A stretch of DNA of 64,000 nucleotides from Thelonectria olida (lineage: Eukaryota > Ascomycota > Sordariomycetes > Hypocreales > Nectriaceae). Shown here in pieces: positions 1 through 11,290 of this stretch (positions are counted from its first letter, which is position 1; each line of letters begins with the position of its first letter). The stretch is taken from positions 1,984,001-2,048,000 of the forward strand of contig JAGPYM010000003.1 of assembly GCA_020736575.1 (NCBI GenBank), read 5' to 3'. Under the pieces are notes generated by a model. The model was not told where the DNA came from. It saw only the letters and a program-made list of their open reading frames with translations, and made no database searches. A program made the translations under genes and the position numbers.

Positions 1-44
1 AGTTATGTCGGTCTTGGAGGAATCACCAAAGCTGACCTTCGTAG

Positions 45-550
45 GGGATGTGGGTGGTCAGAAAACGTTGCGGTCATACTGGCGGAACTATTTCGAGAAG
101 ACGGACGCGCTGATCTGGGTTGTTGACGCAACCGACCGACTACGAATCGAGGACTGCAGAGACGAACTACAAGGACTACTGCAGGAGGAGGTATGTGACA
201 CGATCCAGGAACACCAGTGATGGATCTCGTGCTAGCAACGCATGGCTGACGGTCATGTGACGCAGCGTCTTGCAGGAGCCAGTCTCTTGGTGTTTGCGAA
301 CAAGACGGATGTGGAAGGATGCATGACGGAGCAGGAGATCCTCTCGGTAAGACGTTATGTTATGCTAGTCTCGGAGCGACCAATGCATGCCAGAAGCTGA
401 CTATGAGGGTGGATCTAGGCATTGCAACTTGAGTCGATCCGAACGCATCGCTGGCACATCTTGCCGTGCAGTGCCATCACAGGCAGTAACCTCAAAGAAG
501 GATTGGCGTGGGTGGTGGAGGACGCAAAGAGACGACTGTTTCTCTACTGA
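45..550 (+). CDS. ARL2: ARL2-type small GTPase, C-terminal two thirds (5' end outside window)
   Basis: Three exons are visible: 45-190, 266-346 and 419-550 (stop TGA). Positions 1-44 look like the end of an upstream intron (branch-like CTGAC, acceptor GTAG), and the first base pair of exon 45 completes a Trp codon. The exons encode the G3 motif DVGGQ, the ARF-family stretch [20 protein letters not shown], the G4 motif NKTD and the G5 motif CSA, and end in LFLY. Both internal junctions are phase 0 and the frame is unbroken. In eukaryotes ARL2 works with tubulin-folding cofactors in the cytosol and in microtubule biogenesis; the SYWRNYF signature separates ARL2 from ARF1 and SAR1. The N-terminal P-loop and switch I are missing only because the window starts here. 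Roughly 118 residues of an expected 185 are present. Confidence 0.93.
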
Positions 551-1787
551 GGGACGATGCAACACACACAGACAAGGTGTGCCCAACTATGAGCACTGAT
601 TGGCGTCGTCACAGCTTAGACGCTGCAATAGTCAATCCGTTGACGGATGCATAGTTAACCGGAGCCAAACCTCGTCCAGATGACGTGACTTTGTTGGGCA
701 GCCGTAACGCCGGGCAACGGAGACACAAGCAGTTGAAGACGGCCCGGGGAAGCAGGGATAGTCGTCGTCTTCAGCGCCGCCCGTTTCCAGCCGCAGTGTC
801 GTATTCCGAGCCGGTTCTGGTAAGAAAGCCAAAAAGAAGTGAAGAATGGCTTTGAAATCGATCGGGTTAATCGAGAAAAAAAGCGGGAACGCGATAACGC
901 GGAGAAGGAATAGTTAGGATGTGCCTTGTCAGGAAGAAAAGTTTGAGTTTTTTTTTTTCTCATTGTTTTGTTTTGAATCTGTTGATAGAGCCCAATGTCA
1001 ACAAACGCCCCAACCTGATGAGACGAATGACGTTGGCCTCATAGTCTCTCTCTCGGTCGCAACATGTGAAGTTTTGCATAAGGGACCAGGGTAAGACTTC
1101 ATTTCAGTGACGGGCTCGAGCGGTGAAATGGCTCGGGTTGGTGGAATATGACATGGACGGAGTATCCGTATATGCGATGGTTGATATGATGTTGGGTCTA
1201 TGCGTTGCAAGGTATTCAGGCGTTGGATCTAGAATTAGCATGAGTACGAAATAATTACGCGGTTGAATATGTCGACTTCGATGCTGAGACAGACATGGAC
1301 GATCGATGTCTCTTGCTCATATCAACACGCCCCCCTTCGATGATCAATTCAACGACGGCATCGTTTAGAGACAGTCAGTCCTTCAGTGGACTTTAGCGAT
1401 GAAAAAGATGCCGCCCCCTAGCAAGACGCTACAGGCATGGGACACACACTGGCATGCAGGGGTAATAAAGGCGGTCCCGCTTGAGCCTTGCAGCATGCAT
1501 CCCGTCCGTCTCTTCTCTGGATTGCTCTCCCCCATCTCACCTGGATCGAATATCATCCCATCCCAGTCACTTACTCCATCGCCAATATCGAAGTTCTCAG
1601 AAGAGGCCCCTCCCCGTCTCCTCCTCCTCCTCCTCCCTCACACACTCGCACGCCCACACGAGCTAGACCCGACCTCTCGGCGCAAACCAGAGGCGTAGAC
1701 CATCCGGTTTTCCTCCCCTTCCTTCCCCTCCAATCCAATCCATTTCGGCCACCCCCCGTGTCATGTCCCTCAGGTCCCAGAGCAGCC
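551..1787. other. Intergenic region, ARL2 3' side and gelsolin-gene 5' leader
   Basis: No gene is supported here. It contains a T tract near 948-959, then from about 1500 a strongly pyrimidine-rich leader including a (CTC)n microsatellite near 1617-1636, typical of the region just upstream of fungal start codons. Short open frames on both strands show no recognisable protein. Confidence 0.7.
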
Positions 1788-4700
1788 ATGTCCGACGAAG
1801 TCTCCCAGTTCCTCGAGCAGGTCGAGCGCCTGCGAGGTCAACAGATCGAAGAAGACGGAGCTCGAGCTAAGGAGCTCGAAGCCCACCTCGCCGCCAAGCG
1901 GGAGAGACAAGCAAGACGAGAAGGTGAGTTTGGACAGCTTTCAACTTAGTAGCCAACTTTGTACCACGGCCCGGCGGGAGCGTTTGCTGCCGCATGGAAT
2001 GGCGTCCTTGGTTGCCCCAGCCTCGCCTATGCTCCCAATGTTTACTTTCTTTTGCTTTGCTTACTCTGCCTGTTATTGTATTCCCTTGGCCCAGGCGTTC
2101 GTCCTTGATGCGTCGTCTTGCTTCTTCTTCTTCTTCCTCTCCTTCTCCATCTCCCATTCCCCTCTGCATGCATGCATGCATGTGTCCTTTCTTTTGGCTG
2201 ACCTCTCCTTCCCTCAGAGCGCGCTAGGTCCATCTCTCCCCAAAAGTCATCGCCCGCAAACACTCCCTCCCCGCGGTCGAATCGACGCAGCATTCACCTC
2301 TCGGAAGCATTGAGGCTCGATTCCCCCACCCCTGTCGAGAACGACGAGTCACCCGAAGCTCGAGCGTCGGCTGAGCCCGAGGGGAAGCAAGAAGCAATGA
2401 GCTACCCGCTCTCCTCTCCCACCAAGGAGAACGAGTCTCCCGAGAACGACACCAAGCCCACCCCGCGGCCGCCTTCCCGCGGGTCGGCCCTGTCATGGCA
2501 GCAGCGGCCCAAATCTAGGACCGGTGGTCGCCCGTTGAGCATGCTCGCGACCCAAAATGCGACCCAGAGGTCACTAGTTGGGTCGCAGGAGCCATCGCCT
2601 GCATCTACTACTGAGGAGAGCTTCAGCAAGGATCAGATCGCCCAGGCCTTGGGGTCCAAAGACCCTTCATGGTTCCGTCAGACTGCCGACAGGGGGGCCA
2701 ACTCAGCTGCTTACCGGAAGAACCAAGTTGAGGACGAAGACCGTCTAGACATGAGCTCCATCAAGGCTCAATTACCAGGCATGGCCGCCGACAAACCCAA
2801 GCCGATCCCCCAGCCAGAGCCAACCATCAGCACTCCCACCAAGAACCGACTGGTGAGCCCTCCGATGCTCAACCCCCCTCGTTTCGACGGGCCCACCGAG
2901 GATAAGTCTTTCGGTGAACGCTCTGTGACTCCTACAGGCAGGACATCACCATTCCGGTCTAACTCTCGCTCCAACTCGCCCACGAAAGGCGTAGGCGGCT
3001 TTGTGCAGAGTGCCATGATGAAGAGGTCGGATAGTGTCAAGCGATGGAGCGTTGTAAGCCCTCCTGGCCTGGCCCGCGCTGACACAATAACCTCGAGTCG
3101 TAGTGACGGCCTCCCGCCCTCAAGACCTAGGAGTCACACACGCTCGCACTCGCGGACGCCCAACTCCAGCCGGCCGACCTCGCGACACGGAGAAGAAGAC
3201 TCTGAGGGTGACGCTACACCAAAAGCCCCTACTATCGATACGGCAATGGCCCAAACAGAAGATAGGCACCTCCCGACGAGCCCAACTAAGACGATGGACC
3301 CTCGACGATGGAGCCCGACTAAGTCTAGCTGGCTGGAAAGTGCATTGAACAAACCCGAATCACCTAAGCCTCAGCATAAGCCCAACACATCGCAGCCCTC
3401 GTGGATGGCCGAGCTGAACAAGAACAAGGCCGAGAAGACCACCCACACCAACTTGGAAGGGGGAAGGCCTCGGCCAGGTTCCATTTCGCACAGGCACCAA
3501 GTTAGCATTGGCGGGCTTATGAGGTCCACGCCCATGGGAGATGCCGCAAAGACTAATCTTACCGGGCTTGGCGGTATCTACTCTCCCCCACCTGGTGGTA
3601 ATCGACCAATGTACGGATATGGTGGTCTTAATCTGTCCAAGAGTGCACCAAAACTGGAGCACAAGAATGGGGAAGAGCATCACGATGAGCCATTCCTGGA
3701 CCCAGAGCCGGTCCCTACGGAGGAGAGCAAGAAGCCCGAAGAGCCTGTGTACACGCCGGAAGAGCCCGAAGAACAACCCAAAGAGCCTGAGAAGGAAGAA
3801 GCTGTCGCTAGTCCTAGTCCTCCCGTTCCAAGCCCTCCAGCCTTCCAGCTCAAGCCCAATCCCAAGCCGGAGACGCCTCCCAAAAAGGACTTCCGTGATA
3901 CCTTGAGACATCGTCAAGCAGGCGGTGATGCTCCCAAGTCCCAAGAGCCTGAGTTCAAGGCCGTCTTTGGCACTCTACGTCGCACCAAGACCCAGAATTA
4001 TGTGGCTCCAGACGAGTTGAAGAGTAACATCCTCCGTGGTAAAGCAGCTCTAAACGTTACGGGCGGACCACAGAAGACGGAACGGGTCGATGAGTTTAAG
4101 GAGGCTATCCTGAAGAAGAAGGATGATTTCAAGAAGGCACAGGCTGATGGTAAAGGCATCACAAGGAGTGCTACTCTTTCAACTTCAAAGTCGATACCTG
4201 AGGGGCTTGCTAAGCGAGCTGATCTGGCGCACAAGGGGGAGACTGGCGTAGAGACGAAGCCAGCGGCGGTACCCCCCAAGCCGTCTTCGCCCAAACCTAT
4301 TCCTGGCCCAAAGAGAATACCGAGTCATTCGGCTTTAACGCCCAGATCTCCCTCTTCTTCTACGGAGCCCGCCCCAAAACCCGCCGCTGAGCCCAGGGCT
4401 TTGCCTATTTTGCAAAAGGAGACGAGCGCACCATCCAGGCTTCAGGGACGCGTAGGTGGAGGCAAGCTCGCCGATCGATTCAACCCGGCTCTTGCTGGCA
4501 TGCTCGCTCGTGGACCACCTCCTATGGCCGCCAATGGAGGACAGAGCAATGACGAATCTGAAGGGGGATCGGGTGCCGGTTCTGGCGGTCCAGTAACTGA
4601 ACCAACGAAGGCTGGCCCTCAACTTACACACATGACTAAGGGTCGAGCTCGTGGGCCTCGTCGAAAGGCTCCAACGGCTGCTGCTACTAATGTTGTGGCA

Positions 4701-6780
4701 ACACCCGCAAAGACTTCTGCGGCAGAAGTCAAGCCTGAGCTTGCTCCCCCGATCTCAATCGAAACCAAGGAGGAGATCCAAGAGGCACCAGCACCGGTGG
4801 AGAAGGCCGAAGAGACCAAGCCTGCCAGTTTCTCTATCCGGCAACAAGTTGCAGCAAAGGCTGCTCTCCGAGGCAAGCCCACGCCATTCAAGCAAACAGA
4901 GCCTGAGGTCACTCCGGCTCCGGAGGAGAAGCCCGCTTCCCTCCTCCGCAAGCAGACCATCCCTGAGCCGGAAACTAGCGACTACCCGTCTCCATTGAGG
5001 ATCCAGAAGACTGGAGATGCCTCGCGCCCTGGCTCGCCCCAGAAGCTTGATACCAATCGGATGTCGAGATTTATGAACGAGTCTGCATCCACGGAGGCTT
5101 CTCGAGAACCCTCGCGGTTGACCCATCAGCGAACTGGCTCGAGATCACCAGTAAAGATGTATCAGCGTCCGCTCCCAGAGCCTGAGCATTCCGCCTCTCC
5201 AAAGCCTGGGAGGAGGCCCTTGCCTGAGCCATCATCTCCCACGAGGCGACCATTGCCAGATCCGCAGCCTTCGTCTCCCACCAAGGTCGATGCTGATCCT
5301 GTTGTGTCAGTGAAGAACGGGGCTGCTCTGTTTGGGGGCGCTGTCCTCCGGACTCCTCCCTCCGTATCCAAATCGTCGTTTGACGGTCCTGCCAGCGAGC
5401 TCGAGGTCGCCAAAACTCCATCCAGAGTGGCTGCGCGTCCCCTACCAGTCCCTCCTACCAAGGAACCCAGATCTCCTCCGACTGCTACTTCGCCTCCCTC
5501 TACACAAGGAACTCCGAGCCGAGGTAATGATGTAACTTCCTTACTCAGTGACTTCTTCGGACCCAAGCAACCCAGAACAACGCCTTACAAAGTGGATACT
5601 GCTGAGCTTCTCAGCAACCGTCCCGCAGAGGGGGTTAAGATCCAGCCTCTGAGCTTCCAGACGTTTCAAATCTCCGGAGAGGGCAAGAAGACGCCTGTTG
5701 CTTCTCACTTTGAGCGCGTGCTATTCGAGCAAGAGATGTACATTTGCCCCCATAGCTTTACTAATGAAGCTGGATGGAAGCGACTTGAAGTTTACTTCTG
5801 GGTTGGAGACGATGTTCCTGAATCGACGGCTGAAGATGCTTTGATCTTCGTCCAGAAGGAAGTGAAGGCTTTGGGCGCCAAGCTTGTCAGGATCCAGCAA
5901 GGCAAGGAGACGGCAGAGTTCCTGCAAGCTATGGGCGGCGTTATCATCGTCAGGCGAGGATCCAGCAAGAAGTTTGACTCGCTCGCTACCAACATGCTTT
6001 GTGGTCGACGGTTCTTGGGCCAAGTCGCCTTTGATGAGGTCGACTTCGCCCCCGCTACCCTCTGCGCCGGCTTCCCTTACCTCATCACTAAGGGCGGCAA
6101 CTGCTACCTGTGGAAGGGCAAGGGCAGCGATGTGGCCGAGCTCAGCTGTGCCCGTCTGATTGGCATGGAGCTCATCGTCACTGGCGAGTTGATTGAGTAT
6201 GATGATGGCAGCGAGCCTGCGTCATTCTGGGAGCTGTTCGAGGGAGGATCGAAGCTTGGTTCTGCAGACCATTGGAGACTGAAGCCCAACTATTCCAAGT
6301 ACTGCAGCCGACTGTTCTGCTCTGATGCAGACACGCGGCAACAGGTATGAATCAACCCCTCCACTTTCAATTGTATGCAACGTACCAACTAAATGCCTCT
6401 AGATCTTCGAGGTAACCCCCTTCAACCAGCGTGACCTCTCTCTTGAGCACATCTACGTCCTAGACGCCTTCTTTGAGATTTACATCATCGTTGGCTCCAA
6501 GGCCCAAGATCAGTACCCCTCGTTCCGCAACGCCCTAGACTTCGCTCAGGAGTATGCCATCCTTGCCTCCGGCTTGGAAGACCGCCCTTTCGTCCCTATC
6601 TCGACCGTTGTGCTCGGGGGCATCCCTCGCGACCTCAAGCGCGTCTTCCGCAGCTGGCGCGATGAACTCGCTCCTACGGCCAGTCAGCCCGCGGCTTCAG
6701 CCCTCCTCGGAACACCGAAGCGCGGTAGGAGTTTGCGCGTCGTGTCCTTGACGCAAGCGCTGCAGGCACTGAACGAGTAA
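1788..6780 (+). CDS. DUF4045 / gelsolin-repeat protein
   Basis: Exons 1788-1923, 2218-6344 and 6403-6780 join in phase to 1546 residues. The start has context CAGCCATGTCC after a CT-rich leader. The N-terminus (1-45) is a charged helix rich in Glu, Arg and Ala. A very long low-complexity region rich in Ser, Pro, Lys and Glu follows to about residue 1190 and matches the fungal DUF4045 architecture as I know it. The last ~340 residues (from about 1205) hold three gelsolin-like repeats, recognisable by segments such as MYICPHSF, EVYFWVGDD, YLWKGKG and FFEIYIIVG. Gelsolin repeats bind and sever or cap actin in a calcium- or PIP2-dependent way, so a role at actin structures in tips or septa is inferred, not shown. 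The linker carries four RPLPxP motifs (5160-5460) that could bind SH3 domains. The gene converges on the acyltransferase gene. Confidence 0.93.
1924..2217 (+). other. Long first intron of the gelsolin-repeat gene
   Basis: The donor is GTGAGT and the acceptor CCCTCAG. At 294 nt it is several times longer than the other introns in the window. It contains an extended pyrimidine tract near 2121-2160 and a GCAT tandem run at 2165-2182, which is self-complementary. Confidence 0.85.
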
Positions 6781-7560
6781 ACCTTTATCGCACAAGGCAG
6801 TGTGGAAGATGTTCGCGCCTATGGTTAAGGGCGTTGGTCTTTAGGGATTGTTTCATTTATTGCCTCTCCTTGTACTACCGGGTGTTCGGGGGCAATCATG
6901 ACATACAAAGGCGGGCGGATGGGTTGGCGGCGATTTTGGAGTTTTCTACTTGTTTGTATCGCGGCGAACCAAAAAGGGGTGAAGCATGGAAGATAATAAC
7001 GGCCTGGTGTATGCCTTTGATATATCTTGTAGTCTCCGGCATAGTCCGGCATAATGAAGCCAATTTTTTGAAAGGCTATTTAATCATCTTTCTGCAGAAC
7101 GAACATCGCATGGATATTCATCGCCAAGCACACATCAGCCCTTTACAATCTTGATTTCATGGACATAAGCATCGTGGCATACGTATCTAGTCCATCATTA
7201 CCCATCTATTCGTCTTATCCTTAAATCCATAAACATGAAACTCATGCAATAACGAGGACAAAAATCATGACTAGAAAACAACGGCAGAGCCATCTCGCTC
7301 GGGTCGTCGTCGGGAGTGTAACAGTCGCCACATACGTCTATGGGGGTATCAAATGGCTGTCTTGAGTCTTTATCCGAGTGACTCCCCTTTCGAATCCACC
7401 TCAAAACAGAAAAGGAAAACCGATCTTCGTCATCTTTGTCCTGGCCTTATAGCCTCCTCCTCTTGCTGATTCTACTGTATTCCCCTACTTCTACGATGAT
7501 AAAGGTTTCAAGGGCTTGGCCATAGAAAGTTGTGTGGAGAAGGGGGAGAGAGAGAGAGAG
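6781..7560. other. Convergent 3' region between gelsolin-repeat gene and acyltransferase
   Basis: Both neighbours end here, so this should hold two 3' untranslated regions. It is AT-richer than the genes and contains a (GA)n microsatellite at about 7546-7560, directly next to the acyltransferase stop codon. I see no additional gene. Confidence 0.7.
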
Positions 7561-8530
7561 TTAGTGGGAGTTCGCCTTGACATCGACGCCGCTGCTCTTC
7601 CCTGTGGAGTTGGTGGCCTCTGCAGCGGGCATGGCGATAGGTCGGCCCTGGCTCTTAGAGGTGAGCTTGACGAGCTCCTCAAGCATCAACTCACGAGTGG
7701 TACGGGTGAGATCAGTGACGTCGTCTGAAGTAAGGCCCTGGGTGGGAATCGGGTCGAGGACTAAGAAACACATGTTAGTCTTGAGCAGTGTCGCTATAAT
7801 TTTAGAAACACTCACCCTTGATCGGAATTCTACCAGCATTCCAGACAAGGTCCTTAAAGTACAGAACGTTGCTGTAATTTGCGACGACAACGGGGACAAT
7901 TGGCACACCAGCCTGGACAGCGAGGTGGAAAGCGCCCTTCTTGAAAGGTAGAAGCACGGGGTCCTTGGAATATGAGCGAGTACCCTCGGGAAACATGTAG
8001 ACGCTCTGGCGCTTGGACTGAATCTCGTTGGCTGCACCTTGCATGGCCTCGCGCGCATCTTTGCTGTTCTTGCGATCGATAAAGATAGATCCGCTCAGAG
8101 ACATGAACCAGCCTAGGAAGGGAGTCCGCTTAAGAGAAGCCTTGGCAGTGACGCTGCAGTACTTGGGAAACATGGGGCCAAGCATGAGGATATCGAGCTC
8201 GGTCTGGTGGTTCCCTAGAAAAACTGCAGGGCGAGTAGTGCCGAGAATGTTCTTGGGGTCTTCGACAACGAACTGGATGCCGGTGGTGTAGCGATTAATG
8301 TAGTGGAAGGACCGAGCAGTGATCCATTGGGAAATCTGTTGGTGCCCCGTGAGAGTGAGAACGATGGAAGCCACGATTCCAAAGACAGCGCTAAATAACA
8401 AGGACATGTAGAAAGCCAAAAGACGAGCGACGAAGGCGGCCTTGGGTATGGCGAGGGAGAGGGCGTAGAAGAAAACGGTGAGGGCGCCATAGCCAGCGAA
8501 GAAGTAGGCGATTGCAGTGGAAACGGCCAT
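7561..8530 (-). CDS. SLC1: 1-acyl-sn-glycerol-3-phosphate acyltransferase (LPA acyltransferase)
   Basis: Two exons on the minus strand, 8530-7816 and 7760-7561, join through a 55-nt GTGAGT...TTAG intron into 304 residues. Hydrophobic N-terminal segments (about residues 5-28 and 35-60) anchor it in a membrane. The PlsC-family motifs are intact: HX4D as NHQTELD (catalytic H108 and D113), FPEGTRS (about 180-186), the FIDRKN block (about 150-155) and VPIVPV (about 209-214). The enzyme transfers an acyl chain to the sn-2 position of lysophosphatidic acid, giving phosphatidic acid, in the ER or lipid droplets. Length and motif order match yeast Slc1 and its fungal orthologues. The start lies in a good context (GCCATGGCC). 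It is divergently arranged with the DUF4484 gene across 2.8 kb. Confidence 0.95.
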
Positions 8531-9069
8531 GGCGGAGGTTTCTTGTCAGGATGGCGTCGGGGAAGCTCGAGGGAGATATTGAGTCGATCGGGTCCGATCG
8601 ATGGCTCGAGAAGGGGAGGATGAGGCGGAAGAGAGAGGAACGGAACAGAGCAAGAGGAGGATTTGGCGGGGCGGTTTGGTTGTTGAGCCGATTGAGGCTC
8701 TTTCCACGCGCGGTGGGCGGTAGTGGCGGCGGACGACGGCTCGGCGGGGGTCCTTGTTCTTCGCTAGCGGGAGGACGTGTATCGGAGGAACGGCGACAGT
8801 GTCGGACGGTGTTTGTTGAACTCTCACATGTATGTATTAAGAAAAACGAGAGAAACGATGCGTCATCGAAGAAAGAAACATAGCCGGGTAGAAGAAGAAA
8901 AGCAGAGACACGAGACTGCGCCAGAGGACGAGGTTGAGAGACACGGGACGGAACAAGGAAGCAAGGCCGATTTGCACCTGCACGGGATCGGGAACGGGGC
9001 CTTCGGGGTAGGTGCGGAAATGATGCAGAAAAATGACGGGGAAAGTTGAAGGCGGCGCTCTGGTTGGTT

Positions 9070-9088
9070 GGGGGGCGGGGGCCGGGGG
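9070..9088 (+). promoter_or_regulatory. Possible G-quadruplex-forming G-run cluster
   Basis: Runs of six, five and five G occur at 9070-9075, 9077-9081 and 9084-9088. The six-base run could supply two G tracts, so a four-tract quadruplex is possible. It lies about 540 nt upstream of the SLC1 start, on the non-coding strand for SLC1. Function is inference. Confidence 0.35.
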
Positions 9089-10790
9089 AGCCCTCGCTTG
9101 TGACGCTCGAAAGAGAGGTGCCCTGGATTTGGCTTGTGACAGCCGTGTCTCATTCGTACCTTAGTCAGTCATGTCCCACCAAGGCCGATGGGCCGTGGAG
9201 AGTTACTTTGGAGTCCAGCAGGTGTGATGGGGTCGCATGGCAGGAAGTTACCTCGAGGAGAGAGGCCTTCTCGCTATTCTCGTCTTCGAAACGCCATGTT
9301 GAATACCTATGCGTTAGCCTTGATCAGAAGCCAAAACAATGAATGACAACGTCAAGCCTCGGTCGACCCGCTCTTGAAGTTGTGGGCTTTGAATAGAGGA
9401 CACACACCATCCGCGCCTGCCCTTCCAAAGTTATATCGTTAAAGAAATGTTGGGGAAGCAGGAACCATGCCCATCACGTGGTGCCATATTTAGCCCTTTC
9501 CCCCAACCGTTTGACATGCCCTGAAAAGCACTGACCGTGAACTGACGGCAGCTTGCGGCGGGACCTAGAGGAGAGTAGCACCGGCAAGCAGGTACAAAGC
9601 CGCTAGACGTCATCAGGTCGATAGCAGGAACCTTGCTCAATAACTACCTATGTTATCTCCATCCTCGTAAACCTACCTACCTATGTAAGTTATATCTACA
9701 CATGTAGTCGACAGAGCTCGGAGGAGGGCGTGCGAAAGCCTGGGTGTCCCAAGATTCTATCCGTTTGGAGTCAAGCCGTACCAAAAGCAGCAAGGACCTG
9801 TTGTTCCCTTCTGCCATAAAGTCGCGACTGGCGCGCCCCCAGTGCTTCCTCTCGGCCACAACTGTCTCTTCGCTTGCTTCCTCGCCGCGGCATCGATAGG
9901 CTTAAGGTGAGTCTCCACGCTGATTGCGAGTGTTCAAAAGCTCAACGTCACCTCCCTGCTATGCACGCAAACGACATGAAATAACTTCTCGGCACGATGA
10001 TAGATCTGACATATGGCGGTGTACTTGCACATACTTTAACCTCCCTGCTATTGCTTAGAAGAGATAGCGGGCTCGCAAGTTAGACAGAACGAGTCGTCGT
10101 CATGTCAAGCCGGCACGACTCGAACATTTGAGAAGATTCAGCCACCTATCGAGATATTCTTCAGACGTGGGCTGTAATGGGACTTGGTGACCAAAGCTTG
10201 CCGTTGGTCCCAGATAAGGAACCGGCCTCTTGCTCTTGTCTTCCGTCAACACGTCCATTACAAATAGCTGACAAGAGCTAGGCTATATGTACCCAGTGAG
10301 TGGTGAGTCCCATCATGAGGTTGTCGAGCATGACCCATGAGTGAGCCGATTGGCGACACATAGTCCACCAACCACAGTAGGTCGCATTCCCCCTTCTCTT
10401 ATATCACTCAATGGTGCTTGATTTACGCGTGTCAAATGCAGGCAGACGCATCTCGAGAAACCAATCATCCACGACGAGCACGCAAGCATCAGGCCATGGT
10501 GCCAAGCATTGTCCTTGTAACACTCGACCGTGTAAGACATCACAGGGTCTAGCTGAGGACACGCTCGCGACACATCTTCGTGCAAGAAAAAAAAAATTTC
10601 AATGTCGGTGCCCGATCCTGCCTTATCCTATGCAGCGATAGTTTGCACGTGAAGAAACTTGTCTGTTTCCAGTTGCAAGAGACCGTTTTGAGTAAGAGAC
10701 CCTTGTGCGTTGCGAGCCATTCTCGTCATCCCGGCCAAGTTGCACTTCCAAATCCATCACCTCCTCCCAGCATCCATCATTCCATTCTCA

Positions 10791-10829
10791 TCACGTGAGG
10801 TGATAGCGGCCCTATCGCCTATCGGATAG
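10791..10829. promoter_or_regulatory. TCACGTGA box plus dense GATA-site cluster
   Basis: The palindrome TCACGTGA (10791-10798) is followed at once by four GATA cores in alternating orientation: GATA at 10802, TATC at 10813, TATC at 10820 and GATA at 10825. Three fit HGATAR, the consensus of fungal GATA factors such as AreA/NIT2. CACGTG is the core bound by many bHLH and some bZIP factors. The cluster is about 460 nt upstream of the DUF4484 start. Confidence 0.45.
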
Positions 10830-11290
10830 TCTCCCGGGTCATGTAACCACTGTAAGCTAGCACCACCTCCACTGAAGGGCCCGAAGAAGGGGCCTCTGAG
10901 ACTCAAAGCACCGCCCACTCGGTGGCTCCAACCACCATCACCAACTTCCGTCCTGCATCTCTCCTACGTCCACCAACACCCAAAAAAAAGGCCCGCTGCT
11001 TCTGTTGCGACAGCCTGTCTCGTCCAACTCGCCCGTCGTCACATCTCGTGTTTGCCTGGTTTTTTGCTCTGTGACAATTGATCGCTTGACTCGAGTTTCA
11101 ACCATTCATTCGCCATTGCGCTCCGAACTCAGCTTGACGTGGCCGTCTTGCTCCCAACTCCAGCTTCAGCTCCAGCTCGCAGCTTGGCCTCCATTCCCTT
11201 CATCGTGTCAACGACCAAGCTCGTCCCGCCTTGATCGTCTTGCTCCCAAAACCACGCCCATTCTATAATGCGACTCGCTCAATAGTCGAC

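Larger units (their letters stand above)
8531..11290. other. Divergent intergenic region between SLC1 and the DUF4484 gene
   Basis: This 2.8-kb stretch holds both promoters and no supported gene. The SLC1-proximal side is GC-rich and includes three long G runs at 9070-9088. The DUF4484 side has TCACGTGA and a GATA cluster (listed separately), and turns into a CT-rich leader after about 11000. Short open frames here have no recognisable product. Confidence 0.65.
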
